Notes under the pieces: model-generated
What the model was told of the DNA's origin: nothing
Seen by the model: the letters and a program-made list of their open reading frames with translations, nothing else
Databases searched by the model: none
Translations under genes and position numbers: made by a program
Shown here: positions 36,057-45,260 of the stretch, piece by piece
How the letters are laid out: each line of letters starts with the position of its first letter
Numbering within the stretch: position 1 is the stretch's first letter
Source: Peptoclostridium acidaminophilum DSM 3953
GTDB taxonomy: Bacteria > Bacillota > Clostridia > Peptostreptococcales > Peptostreptococcaceae
Assembly (NCBI RefSeq): GCF_000597865.1
Contig: NZ_CP007453.1
Coordinates: forward strand, 372,001 to 436,000
Direction of reading: 5' to 3'
DNA: 64,000 nucleotides

Positions 36057-36938
36057 ATGGAGCATCAAATAATTAACGGAAATTCCGTTGCAAAGATGTG
36101 TACTATGGGAGGGGAATTGATATCATATATTAATAATGATGTCGAATATATATGGAGTGGAAAACCAGAATATTGGAAGGGGCATGCACCAATTTTATTT
36201 CCGACAGTAGGTGCCTTGAAAAATAGAGAAACGGAAATCAATGGTACAAATTACAAGATGAAAAAACATGGATTTGCTAGAAATTGCGAGTTTGAACTGA
36301 TAAAAAAGGCTAAAGACCATGTCATATACTCATTAAAATCAAATGAGGAAACAAGGGCTATTTATCCATTTGATTTTGAATTGTGGATAATTCATACTGT
36401 TTATACTGATGGATTTAAAACTGAATTTCAAGTCTTTAATAAGGATAGAAGAGAAATTTTATTTGGGATTGGCGGCCATCCAGGCTTCAATTGTCCATTA
36501 TACGAAAATACTGAATTTTACGAGTACGATATCATATTCGATCGTATGGAAAAAGGTCCTTTCTATCGCATGAGACCAGACGACTATGACGGAGTAATAT
36601 ACCGTGAAGATAGGGTAAGGGAGTTAGAGGGGAAAAAAGTGATTAGACTTGAATATTCGTTATTTGATGAAGATGTTTTAATAATAGACAATATTAAATC
36701 GAATTCATTAAAGCTATTAAATAAAAATAACAAGGGATTTGAATTTAGATTTAAAGGATTCAATTCAATAGGATTATGGACGCCTCCGCTCAAAAAAGCA
36801 CCTTTTATATGTATTGAGCCATGGACTGTAAATCCAGATTTTATTGATAGTACGGGAAAATTCAGAGAGAAGCCAAATATCACTAGACTCATGCCTAATA
36901 GTGATTTTTCTGTTCATTATGAAATGAAAATAATATAA
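36057..36938 (+). CDS. Aldose 1-epimerase-family (LacX-like) protein
   Basis: 293 residues, galactose-mutarotase fold (FPTVGALKN; KKHGFARNCEFEL; GIGGHPGFNCPL; CIEPWT). Conserved His in GGHPGF and Glu in CIEPW correspond to the catalytic pair of the family. Base composition is clearly more AT-rich than the neighbours and codon use is different (many ATA/TTA/AAT codons), and an IS110 element follows, so recent acquisition is likely. Substrate unknown. Confidence 0.85.
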   Translation: MEHQIINGNSVAKMCTMGGELISYINNDVEYIWSGKPEYWKGHAPILFPTVGALKNRETEINGTNYKMKKHGFARNCEFELIKKAKDHVIYSLKSNEETRAIYPFDFELWIIHTVYTDGFKTEFQVFNKDRREILFGIGGHPGFNCPLYENTEFYEYDIIFDRMEKGPFYRMRPDDYDGVIYREDRVRELEGKKVIRLEYSLFDEDVLIIDNIKSNSLKLLNKNNKGFEFRFKGFNSIGLWTPPLKKAPFICIEPWTVNPDFIDSTGKFREKPNITRLMPNSDFSVHYEMKII

Positions 36939-37121
36939 AGAAATTACCATTAAAATATTTCTAATAAATGAAAAAATGAATTAACGAAAATGACAAGTCC
37001 AGCTAAGAAATGTCTACAGTTAAATTTAAAAATGCTTGATATTTCTTCAGATAAAAAAGAGTAACTTTAATAAGCCTTTTGAGCATATCTCAAAAAGTGA
37101 AAAATCAGACCATGGATTTAC

Positions 37122-38429
37122 TTACGCAGCTTTATCGCATTTAGCTCTTAAGTAATTCATTTGATGATCTTCTGGGGTGATGATAGCGAATTCTTTTTCA
37201 TCACGAAGTATTGCAAACACAATGTTACAGACTTTATGCATAACAGCTCCAAGAGCAACCATTTTAGGCTTTGATTGGCATTTCTTTAAATAGTAATCAC
37301 GCAAGACCGGATTTTTGGCAGAGCCATCTCTGTTCTTACTGATACTGATAAGAGCCATTGTATGAATAACTCTTCTGGCAATGCGGGAACCTCGCTTTGA
37401 CATGGAGATCTTTGTGCCTTCAAATTGCCCAGACTGCTTTACAGCTGGATCTAGCCCAAAATAAGCAAAGAGTTGCTTTGGTGAACGAAAAGATGAAAAA
37501 TCGCCAATCTCACCCATTAGACTCACTGCGGATAAGAAGCCAGCTCCTTTATAGGATTCAACTAAGCGGACTTGTTTCACAAAATCAGTAGTTTCATTCG
37601 TATCAACAAGTTCATGCATATCAGAAAGAACAGAGGCCACTTCAATATCATAGTTTCTGATAAAACGGATATATAGAAGTATTCGCTTGAAATTACTGCT
37701 TACAGAATACCCAAAGGTATTTGCATCATTTGCAGCCTGGATTATGGCATTATACTTGTTTTCAGCATATGTAAGTCCAAACCTGGCAGTAGACCTTATA
37801 GAATCAACAATCTCTTCTTTTGAGGCACTTAGAAATGCTTCAGGAGATGTGTATTTTTCCAGTAAGGTCAGAGCTGTATTTGTGGTTATCTTGGAAAATA
37901 TTTTTAAATACTGTGGAAATACCATGCGCAATTCTCCCTGTAGCTTATTCACATAGGCAGAGCGATTATCCATCAGATCGTAATACTCTCTTGAAAGATT
38001 TCGCAAATCAAGAGCAAGATCAGATGGCATTAGTGATACCTTTAAATCAGGTTTAAGACCTACCAATGCAACCTTTCTTGAATCAAAACGGTCATTATGT
38101 ACTTTTCTAATGTTGATGTTTGTGCTATTCTTAGTGATGATAGGATTGATAACCGCAATGTTAAAACCCTTATCACGAAGATAGCAGAAGAGTGGGTAAT
38201 GATAAATTCCCGTGGATTCCAGAAAGATGCGACTTTCTAAGGAATACAGCTCTTCTGCTTCTTTTATTTTAGAAACAACTAAGCTTAAGGAATTAAGGTC
38301 GGAATGCATGATTTTAAAAGGCTTTCCCACAAAGGTCTGGTTAGGCAGTGCGATAGACATCCAACTGAAGTCCGCACCAACATCAATACCGACCGAGATA
38401 AATAAATTTTCAAAAAGATTGTTTGACAT
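37122..38429 (-). CDS. IS110-family transposase (DEDD recombinase)
   Basis: 435 residues. The N-terminal RuvC-like domain has Asp16 in GIDVGAD, the glutamate in FLESTGIYH and the Asp pair in NDRFDSRK, the DEDD set. The C-terminal domain has GFLSAVSLMGEIGDFSSF and KISMSKRGSRIARR with the nucleophilic serine region. The gene is intact, so the element may be active. Family members are directed by a bridge RNA from the non-coding end. Start at 38429 after AAAGGAG; a TTG two codons upstream is less likely. Confidence 0.93.
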   Translation of the reverse strand: MSNNLFENLFISVGIDVGADFSWMSIALPNQTFVGKPFKIMHSDLNSLSLVVSKIKEAEELYSLESRIFLESTGIYHYPLFCYLRDKGFNIAVINPIITKNSTNINIRKVHNDRFDSRKVALVGLKPDLKVSLMPSDLALDLRNLSREYYDLMDNRSAYVNKLQGELRMVFPQYLKIFSKITTNTALTLLEKYTSPEAFLSASKEEIVDSIRSTARFGLTYAENKYNAIIQAANDANTFGYSVSSNFKRILLYIRFIRNYDIEVASVLSDMHELVDTNETTDFVKQVRLVESYKGAGFLSAVSLMGEIGDFSSFRSPKQLFAYFGLDPAVKQSGQFEGTKISMSKRGSRIARRVIHTMALISISKNRDGSAKNPVLRDYYLKKCQSKPKMVALGAVMHKVCNIVFAILRDEKEFAIITPEDHQMNYLRAKCDKAA

Positions 38430-38700
38430 GAGCAAAAGCTCCTTTCTGATAGGAATCCATTTCCATTAAATGAGTACACAACCTAGCATGTTATACAGGT
38501 ATAGCCTGAGGCTCCCAACCAGCCGAATCATAAAACCTCATTGAATGGACTAATTGACTTATTAATAGGTATGAGTCAGCAGGAACTGACTTCCCAAGGA
38601 GACGAACATTATTTGTCCTACCCTAGAGAATTATACTTTATGGAAAGTCTGGAGTCTATTAGGGAGCCATCAAACATGACAAATATTTATGGATAACATC
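38430..38700 (-). ncRNA. Candidate IS110 bridge-RNA region (left end)
   Basis: About 270 bp of non-coding DNA lie upstream of the transposase, where the IS110 group encodes its bridge RNA. Local folds are visible: GTCAG and CTGAC around 6 nt near 38580, and a long-range AGGCTCCC (38509-38516) with GGGAGCC (38662-38668). I could not assign target- and donor-binding loops. Confidence 0.4.
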
Positions 38701-38795
38701 TGATGAAGGAAGAACACCTTCTTCTGTTATCTGATATGGAAACTTATAAACTGTATAGCTGTAATGGCTATATCATTATTATACTAGGAGACGAC

Positions 38796-40838
38796 ATGAT
38801 GAAAAAAAACAATTACAATAACGTTTCAAGCAATGGAGAAACTCTTAAAATACTGGAAATCGACCCGTGGCTGAAACCCTACAAGAAAGATATCGGGCTC
38901 CGCATGAATAGCTATAAAAGGACTAAGCATTCGCTCCTCGGCGATGAGGGCAACTTCAAAGACTTTGCAAACGGCCATCATTTCTTCGGCTTTCATAAGA
39001 GCGAGGATGGCTGGTATTACCGCGAGTGGGCCCCGGCCGCCGAGGCATTGTTTCTAATCGGAGATTTCAACAGCTGGAATCGCGAATCGCACCCTCTCAC
39101 AAAAAAAGAAGGAGGAGTGTGGGAAATATTCATTCCGGGGAAAGAGGCGCTAGCCCACAAATCCAAGGTCAAGGTCCGTGTCAAGTCAAAGGGCACTGAT
39201 CGCGATCGCATCCCGCTATACATCAGAAAGGTAGTCCAGGATCCAAACACCCATGATTTCAGCGGCCAGATATGGGAGCCGGAAGAACCATACAAATGGA
39301 GCGACGAGAATTTCCGCGTTGACAGCGCAAAACCGCCGCTTATATATGAGACGCATATAGGTATGGCGCAGGAGAAAGAGGGCATAGGGACGTACAAGGA
39401 ATTTGAGGACAATATTCTGCCCAGGGTAAAAGCAATGGGCTATAATACGATACAGATAATGGCTATAATGGAGCATCCTTACTACGCATCTTTTGGATAT
39501 CACGTATCCAATTATTTTGCCGCCTCGTCATGGTTTGGGACACCGGAGGAGCTGAAGTCTCTCGTCGACAAGGCGCACAGCATGGGCATAGCTGTACTTA
39601 TGGACATAGTGCAGTCTCATGCGGTCAAGAATTTCGCTGAAGGCATCAATGAGTTTGACGGCACTGCTCACCAGTTTTTCCATTCGGGAGGCCGAGGCTA
39701 CCATAAGGCATGGGACTCGAAGCTGTTCAACTACGGGAAGCATGAGGTCATACACTTCCTGCTGTCGAGCATAAAATACTGGCTGGAGGAATACCATTTT
39801 GACGGATTCAGATTCGACGGTGTAACATCCATGATATACCACGACCATGGACTTGGAACGGCTTTTGACGAATACAGCAAGTACTTCAGCCTCAATACGG
39901 ACATAGAGGCTCTCACATATCTCCAGTTTGCAAACGAGCTGATAAAGGAAATCAGGCCGGATGCAATCAGCATAGCAGAGGATATGAGTGGAATGCCGGG
40001 CATGTGCCTTCCTGTTGCATATGGCGGAATAGGCTTCGATTATCGTCTGGCTATGGGCATGCCTGACTTTTGGGTCAACACACTCAAACGCAAGGACGAG
40101 GACTGGGATCTGGGCAAGTTGTGGCATGAGCTTTCAACAAGCCGCCCAGGAGAAAAACGCATAGCCTATGTGGAATCACACGACCAGGCGCTTGTGGGTG
40201 ACAAGACTCTTATATTCAGGATGGCTGACAAGGAAATGTACTGGCATATGAATAAGGACAGCCAAAACATTTCAATAGACCGTGCGATCGCCCTTCACAA
40301 AATGATCCGTTTTATAACAATTTCACTCGGCTCCGAGGGATATCTCAACTTCATGGGCAACGAGTTCGGGCATCCGGAATGGATTGACTTTCCGCGAGAG
40401 GGCAACGGCTGGAGCTTTAAGCACTGCAGAAGGCTGTGGAGCCTTTCGGACAATCCATTTTTAAGATACGAAGACCTTAAAAACTTTGACATTGCCATGA
40501 TAAGATTGATGAGCGAGGAGGGTCTCATCGGAGGCGGAAATCCCCAGCCACTCTGGCTTGATCAGAAAAAGAAGATTATAGCTTTTAGAAAGAGGGATTA
40601 TGTATTCATATTCAACTTCCATCCAACCGAATCACACGAAGGCTTCGGGATACCAATACATGAAGAAGGCAGCTATCAGGTTGTTTTGGATACTGACGAG
40701 CACAGATTCGGAGGTTATGAGCGCATTTCGCACAATACAGTTTATGAAGTGGGAACACTGCCTAAATACCATACCCATTCCGGAATTGTAATATATTTGC
40801 CAAGCCGTACAGCAATGGTACTCAAAAAAATAAAATAG
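38796..40838 (+). CDS. 1,4-alpha-glucan branching enzyme, eukaryotic (GBE1-like) type
   Basis: 680 residues. An N-terminal CBM48 domain (FGFHKSEDGWYYREWAPAAEALFLIGDFNSW, visible as REWAPAA and GDFNSWN) precedes a GH13 barrel. Catalytic Asp is in FRFDGVTSM, Glu in IAEDMSGMPG and transition-state Asp in VESHDQALVGDKT. The GVTSMIYHDHG loop and GDKT ending are the GBE1/GH13_8 pattern, not the E. coli GlgB pattern. No other glycogen genes flank it. The start follows AGGAGA; an earlier in-frame ATG has no site and covers the IS110 flank. Confidence 0.9.
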   Translation: MMKKNNYNNVSSNGETLKILEIDPWLKPYKKDIGLRMNSYKRTKHSLLGDEGNFKDFANGHHFFGFHKSEDGWYYREWAPAAEALFLIGDFNSWNRESHPLTKKEGGVWEIFIPGKEALAHKSKVKVRVKSKGTDRDRIPLYIRKVVQDPNTHDFSGQIWEPEEPYKWSDENFRVDSAKPPLIYETHIGMAQEKEGIGTYKEFEDNILPRVKAMGYNTIQIMAIMEHPYYASFGYHVSNYFAASSWFGTPEELKSLVDKAHSMGIAVLMDIVQSHAVKNFAEGINEFDGTAHQFFHSGGRGYHKAWDSKLFNYGKHEVIHFLLSSIKYWLEEYHFDGFRFDGVTSMIYHDHGLGTAFDEYSKYFSLNTDIEALTYLQFANELIKEIRPDAISIAEDMSGMPGMCLPVAYGGIGFDYRLAMGMPDFWVNTLKRKDEDWDLGKLWHELSTSRPGEKRIAYVESHDQALVGDKTLIFRMADKEMYWHMNKDSQNISIDRAIALHKMIRFITISLGSEGYLNFMGNEFGHPEWIDFPREGNGWSFKHCRRLWSLSDNPFLRYEDLKNFDIAMIRLMSEEGLIGGGNPQPLWLDQKKKIIAFRKRDYVFIFNFHPTESHEGFGIPIHEEGSYQVVLDTDEHRFGGYERISHNTVYEVGTLPKYHTHSGIVIYLPSRTAMVLKKIK

Positions 40839-40940
40839 ATTTAGAGCGCGGCAAAAACGAGCCATAATAATTTTTTTGTTCAGCTACCCTGCAGTGGGTA
40901 TATATAAAAAAACATCTTAAAAAAACAGGAGGGATTAAGC

Positions 40941-41180
40941 ATGCTAAGTGGTGTGGTTTATAAAATATTCCTAAACAATGAAGGAAATCTTGATGTTGCA
41001 GAAATTCATGAATCTGAAGACACGCTATGGGAGGGCATTGATTTTATGCCGGATGAAAACGGGAAAGAGCTAAAATTCACACGCAAGATGGAGGCTGTTC
41101 AGTGGCTGAGGGATAATTGCGTGCAAGACTTTATATCACCTGAATACAAGAAAATTGACTGGTCGAAATACAGGAAGTAG
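40941..41180 (+). CDS. Small conserved-looking protein of unknown function
   Basis: 79 residues, acidic, soluble, no signal or membrane segment. A strong AGGAGGG site precedes the ATG and a terminator follows, so it is a real single-gene unit. It contains KIFLNNEGNLDVAEIHES and KMEAVQWLRDNC but no family I can name. Confidence 0.6.
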   Translation: MLSGVVYKIFLNNEGNLDVAEIHESEDTLWEGIDFMPDENGKELKFTRKMEAVQWLRDNCVQDFISPEYKKIDWSKYRK

Positions 41181-41187
41181 AAATGTA

Positions 41188-41226
41188 AAATGCCTCGCTG
41201 ATAAGTAAATCATCGGGGCGTTTTTT
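41188..41226 (+). terminator. Terminator between small gene and MOT1-type transporter
   Basis: A 12-bp stem with two wobble pairs (TGCCTCG.. and ..CGGGGCG) is followed by six T residues. The next gene starts only 36 bp later. Confidence 0.8.
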
Positions 41227-41262
41227 CAATTCACAGCAAATTCAGAAGGGTGGTATGGATTG

Positions 41263-42381
41263 ATGAAAAACAAATACAGCTTGAATGAATGGGCTGGAGC
41301 GCTGGGAGATCTGGGCACCTTTATACCATTCGTATTGGGATACATAACAATAGCTAATATAGAGCCCACGGGCATGTTGTTTTCTTTTGGCGTGATGATG
41401 ATTTGCAGCGGCCTATTTTACAAAACACCTATGCCTATACAGCCTATGAAAGCTATTGGCGGTGCTGCAATTGCAGGGGGCGCAGCTATAACGCCTCAAA
41501 TTATCTGGGGAGCGGGATTGTTTACAGGTGTTTTCTGGCTATTTGTAGGATTGAGCGGTGCTACAAGGCATATTTGTAAGATAGTTTCAAAACCAGTCAT
41601 AAGAGGAATAGTGCTCGGTCTGGGAATGGCTTTCATGCTCGAAGGGATAGGCAGGATGAAAAGTGAGTTTCTGTTAGGACTGGTCGGACTGGCTATAGCT
41701 TTTTATTTGCTGGAAAGCAGAAAATTTCCGGCGATGTTTGCGCTCCTAATATTGGGATTTGCTTTTTCATTAGTCAAAAACCCAGAGCTGCTTCAGAGTG
41801 ACTGGCTCAAGGCTGAAATGCGCATTCCTGCGTTCGCCTTAAAGGATATGGCATGGGGTGATTTTGTGGAGGGGGCCATTTTGCTGGGAATACCTCAAAT
41901 TCCACTGACTTTGGGGAATGCCATTTTTGCACTGACCGCAGAAAATAACCGGCTTTTCCCTGAAAGACCTGTCACAGAGAAGAAAATAAGTATATCGCAT
42001 GGAGTAATAAATCTGTTCTCACCGATTTTCGGGGGGATACCAGTCTGCCATGGGGCGGGAGGTTTGCTGGGACATACACGCTTTGGGGCAAAAACGGGAG
42101 GAGCACTTGTGATATTAGGCTCGGTAACAATATTGTTGGCAGTTTTTTTTGGAGAGGCTGTCGTGGGAATTTTGAGGATGCTTCCGCCATCTATACTAGG
42201 TGTAATTCTTTTTGTAGCAGGCATTGAGCTTGCCTATAGCGCGCGGGACAGCGGCGCAGAAAAATCGGACTTTTATGTTGTGCTAGTCACCGCTGCTTTT
42301 GGAATAACAAACATGGGGGCGGGTTTCCTTGCAGGAGTGATTTTGGATCAGATGATAAAAAGAAAAATAATCAGGTTGTAA
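41263..42381 (+). CDS. MOT1-type putative molybdate/sulfate transporter
   Basis: 372 residues, about ten membrane helices, SulP-related without a STAS domain. GALGDLGTFIPFVLGY at the N-terminus, PIQPMKAIGGAAIAGG and GGIPVCHGAGGLLGH are hallmarks of the MOT1 branch (MFS_MOT1). It would import molybdate or sulfate. Start at 41263 following AAGGGTGG. It lies directly after a terminator without a clear promoter. Confidence 0.85.
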   Translation: MKNKYSLNEWAGALGDLGTFIPFVLGYITIANIEPTGMLFSFGVMMICSGLFYKTPMPIQPMKAIGGAAIAGGAAITPQIIWGAGLFTGVFWLFVGLSGATRHICKIVSKPVIRGIVLGLGMAFMLEGIGRMKSEFLLGLVGLAIAFYLLESRKFPAMFALLILGFAFSLVKNPELLQSDWLKAEMRIPAFALKDMAWGDFVEGAILLGIPQIPLTLGNAIFALTAENNRLFPERPVTEKKISISHGVINLFSPIFGGIPVCHGAGGLLGHTRFGAKTGGALVILGSVTILLAVFFGEAVVGILRMLPPSILGVILFVAGIELAYSARDSGAEKSDFYVVLVTAAFGITNMGAGFLAGVILDQMIKRKIIRL

Positions 42382-42612
42382 TCAAATTTTAAGCAAATCC
42401 TAAAAAATAAAGTCAAGCTGGCTATTATTCAAGCCTAAGGTTTCATGATTGCATGGTTGGGGTAATTATATAAATACATACTAAAAAACATTAAATTCCA
42501 GTTGCCATAAAAGTGCAATTGGAAATGTCGGAAATTTCCATGTAAATTCGACATTGATTAAAGTAATCGAGATATCGGTACGTATTCAATGAATATAAAG
42601 GAGGGCTTTACA

Positions 42613-42903
42613 ATGAGCGGATTAATGGATAAAATGGGGAAAATGTTCCATAAGGCCAAGGAAAAGGGTGAAGTTTTAAAAGATAAGGCAGAGGATGTTC
42701 TGGAAGAAGTAAAAGAAAAAGCCGAAGAAATAAAGGAAAACGTTGAGGATAAAGCAAAAGAGGCAAAGAAAAAAGTTGAAGAAGTAAAGGAAAAGGCAGA
42801 GGACAAAGCTGAAGAAGTTAAGGATAAAGCCGAAGAAGTAAAAGAAAAGGCAGAAGATAAAGCCGAAGAAGTTAAGGAAAAGATCGAGGAAATAAAGAAA
42901 TAA
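42613..42903 (+). CDS. LEA-like amphipathic repeat protein
   Basis: 96 residues, about half Lys+Glu. After MSGLMDKMGKMFHKAKEKG the chain repeats an 11-residue pattern KAEEVKEKAED, typical of group-3 late-embryogenesis-abundant proteins and YtxH-like stress proteins. It should be unfolded in solution and form an amphipathic helix on drying or on membranes. No membrane segment. An AAAGGAGGG site precedes the ATG. Protective function in osmotic or desiccation stress is inferred from composition. Confidence 0.7.
   Translation: MSGLMDKMGKMFHKAKEKGEVLKDKAEDVLEEVKEKAEEIKENVEDKAKEAKKKVEEVKEKAEDKAEEVKDKAEEVKEKAEDKAEEVKEKIEEIKK
42690..42895 (+). repeat. In-frame 33-nt-type tandem repeats in LEA-like gene
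   Basis: Repeated units such as GCCGAAGAAGT.AA and AAGGCAGA.GA.AAAGC encode the 11-residue repeat. The last units are nearly identical at DNA level, so the array could change length by slippage. Confidence 0.7.
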
Positions 42904-42911
42904 CAGGGCGG

Positions 42912-42958
42912 AATGCCTCTATCGTCAGGGAAATAGAAAAAGACGATGGAGGCATTTT
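42912..42958 (+). terminator. Terminator after LEA-like gene
   Basis: AATGCCTC-ATCGTC and GACGAT-GAGGCATT arms with a 15-nt loop and a short T-run. Confidence 0.75.
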
Positions 42959-43045
42959 GGCGAAGGAGGTTAAAAACAGCTTAATAAATATTGGATATTA
43001 TTAGACACTCGAGGTGTGATGTTATTATGTAAGAGGTGATGCATT

Positions 43046-43750
43046 ATGCCATTTTTTTATTCGGTAAGCAAGGCCGCGAAAATAATCGGCGTTTCAACTA
43101 AAACCATAAGGCGCTGGGACGCAAGAGGCATCATAAAAACATCGATGACTCCCGGAGGACACAGACGGATTTCGGACTCCGAGATAAACAGAATACTCAA
43201 AGAAAAAGATAGGTTTTTATCTAGCGAGAGTGAATCCGAAGGCTTCGTGAAAAACAACAGGGCGTTCATATACGCAAGGGTTTCAACCAAGAAGCAAGCT
43301 GGCGGCGGTAATCTCGAAAGGCAAAAGGAACGACTGGCCGGGTATGCCAGCGAAAACGGCTATGACATTGTAGGCGTATTTTCCGAGGTGGCCAGCGGCG
43401 TCAACGAAAACAGAAGCCAGCTGATTAAGATGCTCAACGGCATTCGCGACAAGAAGGCTGATTTCATAATTATTGAATATAAAGACAGGCTCGCCAGATT
43501 TGGGTACAGCTATATAAACAAATATGTGGAAGACAATGGGGCCAGGATAATCATCGTGAACGAAGTGCTTGAGATAGACGCCCAGCAGGAACTTGTAGAC
43601 GATTTGATTGCTATTGTAACATCGTTTTCAGCAAGGATTTATGGCAAGCGAGGCGGAGCGAATTTCGCCAAGGACATCAAAAAAATGCTCTGTTTGGATG
43701 GTGACACTTATGAAGACTGCGAGAATCCTGAAAATAAAAAAAACACCTGA
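43046..43750 (+). CDS. tnpA: IS607-type serine recombinase TnpA
   Basis: 234 residues. A MerR-like helix-turn-helix (SVSKAAKIIGVSTKTIRRWDARG, residues 6-28; motif VSTKTIRRW) precedes a resolvase domain with the catalytic serine in YARVSTKKQ. DRLARFG and ARIIIVNEV are further recombinase motifs. It transposes the element. tnpB starts within its last 41 bp. Confidence 0.93.
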   Translation: MPFFYSVSKAAKIIGVSTKTIRRWDARGIIKTSMTPGGHRRISDSEINRILKEKDRFLSSESESEGFVKNNRAFIYARVSTKKQAGGGNLERQKERLAGYASENGYDIVGVFSEVASGVNENRSQLIKMLNGIRDKKADFIIIEYKDRLARFGYSYINKYVEDNGARIIIVNEVLEIDAQQELVDDLIAIVTSFSARIYGKRGGANFAKDIKKMLCLDGDTYEDCENPENKKNT

Positions 43751-45260
43751 TACACCTATTGTCGCACTAGACGCTTTGATGCGAGAGTTTTGCGCGTCAA
43801 GGAGATACGCGTTCAACAGGTTGCTTGAAGGTTTTACTCCTAACGAGCTTAACAAGGCTATCCCTGCGATGTTCAAGCTGAACAAAAGATATGCCGAGGA
43901 TGCGACGATGCTTGCGAAAGCCATAATAAGCAGCCAAAAGGAGTTGCTGCCCTATCAACTTGAAGGCGTCCAAGGGAAAATAAGCAAGACCGAGCAAAAG
44001 CTCTCGGATTATGAATCCGGCAGGAAAACGCCCCAAAAGGTCGATTTGGAAACCTGCCTTAAAGGGCTTGGCAGACGGCTTGAAAAGCTCAGGGCGAGGG
44101 AAGCCTATCTGACAGATTGCATGGAGAAAGGCACTATTCCAAAGGTCATCTTTGGCGGAAGAAAGAATTTCTACGCCCGGATGAATGGCAAGCTCAATAG
44201 CTCCGAGTGGAAAGACATCCGCAGCAACGAACTCTACTCAAGGGGTGACAAGTCCAAAAGTGGCAACCTGAATATTCGGATATTTTATGAGGATGGCAGG
44301 TTTTTCCTCGAGATAGCCGACACCATAGGCAAGGATGCCAAGGCAAAACATAGCCCCCGCATCAGGGAGGAGCTTGTCATTCCCGACAAGTTCTTCGAGG
44401 AGATAGTCGACTTTGTTGTGCCTGACAAGGGCTACGACATGAAGGCAAAAAAGCATGTCGATGTTTACAAGCCCTACACGGTCCAGATACTTCGGAAAAA
44501 CGGCGAGTATTTCGTCACGCTCATAATGGACGAGGATGTGCCTGGCAGCGAGATGGAGTACGGAGCGCAAATCACTTCCGATCTTGTGGCAGGAATAGAT
44601 GTGAACATCGACCGAATCGCCGTGAGCATACTTTCGAAGAATGGTAATTTCAGAAAAAGCAAGGTCTTCTACTGCCATGAAATGGAGTATGTTTCGTCAA
44701 ACAGGCGCGACAATGTGGCAGGCGAGACAGCCAAGGCTGTCATAGACTATCTGCTCAGCGAGAATGTCGGAGCCGTAGTGCTCGAAGACATAAAGATCAA
44801 GCAAGACCACGACACCGACAATAAATTCAACAGGCTGACCCACAGCTTCGCTAAGACCAAAATCCAAAACTGCCTGATACGGCGTGCTCTTCGAAACGGG
44901 TTCCGGGTTAAAAAGGTCAATCCCGCCTATACATCAGTCATAGGCAGATTCAAGTATTCAAAGCTTTACGGCCTATCCGTGCACGAAGCGGCATCATTCG
45001 CCATAGGAAGGCGCGGTCTGGGCTTTGCCGAGAAAGTGCCAAGAGAGCTTATCTTCGCCCTAAAGGGCGGCGTAAAGAAACACCTCTTAAAGCTTATCAG
45101 GTCTAAGGAAGAAACCAAGCTAAGCAAAGAGCGTGTCAGATACATAAGAAAGCTCATAAAGACAATAGACGCCTTCAAGGAGCAGCATAGCTGGTCGGTG
45201 TGGAATGTAGTCCACAAAACGCTTAGGTACATGGACTACGAATACACTATCAATTTCTAA
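43710..45260 (+). CDS. tnpB: TnpB-like RNA-guided nuclease with non-canonical RuvC-III and no zinc finger
   Basis: 516 residues, larger than the roughly 400 of typical TnpB. RuvC-I Asp297 is in VAGIDVNIDRIAVSIL and RuvC-II Glu359 in VVLEDIKI. The C-terminal region reads VIGRFKYSKLYGLSVHEAASFAIGRRG (key piece SVHEAASFAIGRR), where canonical TnpB has a CxxC...CxxC zinc finger followed by DXNAA. Cys pairs are missing and the third acidic position is filled by His425-Glu426. Such TnpBs form a known divergent clade. Start at 43710 is inside tnpA. Activity cannot be told from sequence. Confidence 0.88.
   Translation: MKTARILKIKKTPDTPIVALDALMREFCASRRYAFNRLLEGFTPNELNKAIPAMFKLNKRYAEDATMLAKAIISSQKELLPYQLEGVQGKISKTEQKLSDYESGRKTPQKVDLETCLKGLGRRLEKLRAREAYLTDCMEKGTIPKVIFGGRKNFYARMNGKLNSSEWKDIRSNELYSRGDKSKSGNLNIRIFYEDGRFFLEIADTIGKDAKAKHSPRIREELVIPDKFFEEIVDFVVPDKGYDMKAKKHVDVYKPYTVQILRKNGEYFVTLIMDEDVPGSEMEYGAQITSDLVAGIDVNIDRIAVSILSKNGNFRKSKVFYCHEMEYVSSNRRDNVAGETAKAVIDYLLSENVGAVVLEDIKIKQDHDTDNKFNRLTHSFAKTKIQNCLIRRALRNGFRVKKVNPAYTSVIGRFKYSKLYGLSVHEAASFAIGRRGLGFAEKVPRELIFALKGGVKKHLLKLIRSKEETKLSKERVRYIRKLIKTIDAFKEQHSWSVWNVVHKTLRYMDYEYTINF

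Larger units (their letters stand above)
37100..38700 (-). mobile_element. IS110-family insertion sequence
   Basis: One transposase gene with about 270 bp of non-coding DNA upstream of it. IS110 elements lack terminal inverted repeats, so the ends given are approximate. It lies between an AT-rich epimerase gene and the branching-enzyme gene. Confidence 0.75.

Noticed and set aside
38703-38795. N-terminal extension of the branching enzyme
   Set aside because: The extra 31 codons lack a ribosome site, are unlike the CBM48 N-terminus and read through the IS110 flank; the ATG at 38796 has AGGAGA.
42690-42895. CRISPR-like array
   Set aside because: The repeats are in frame inside a coding gene, contiguous and without spacers.
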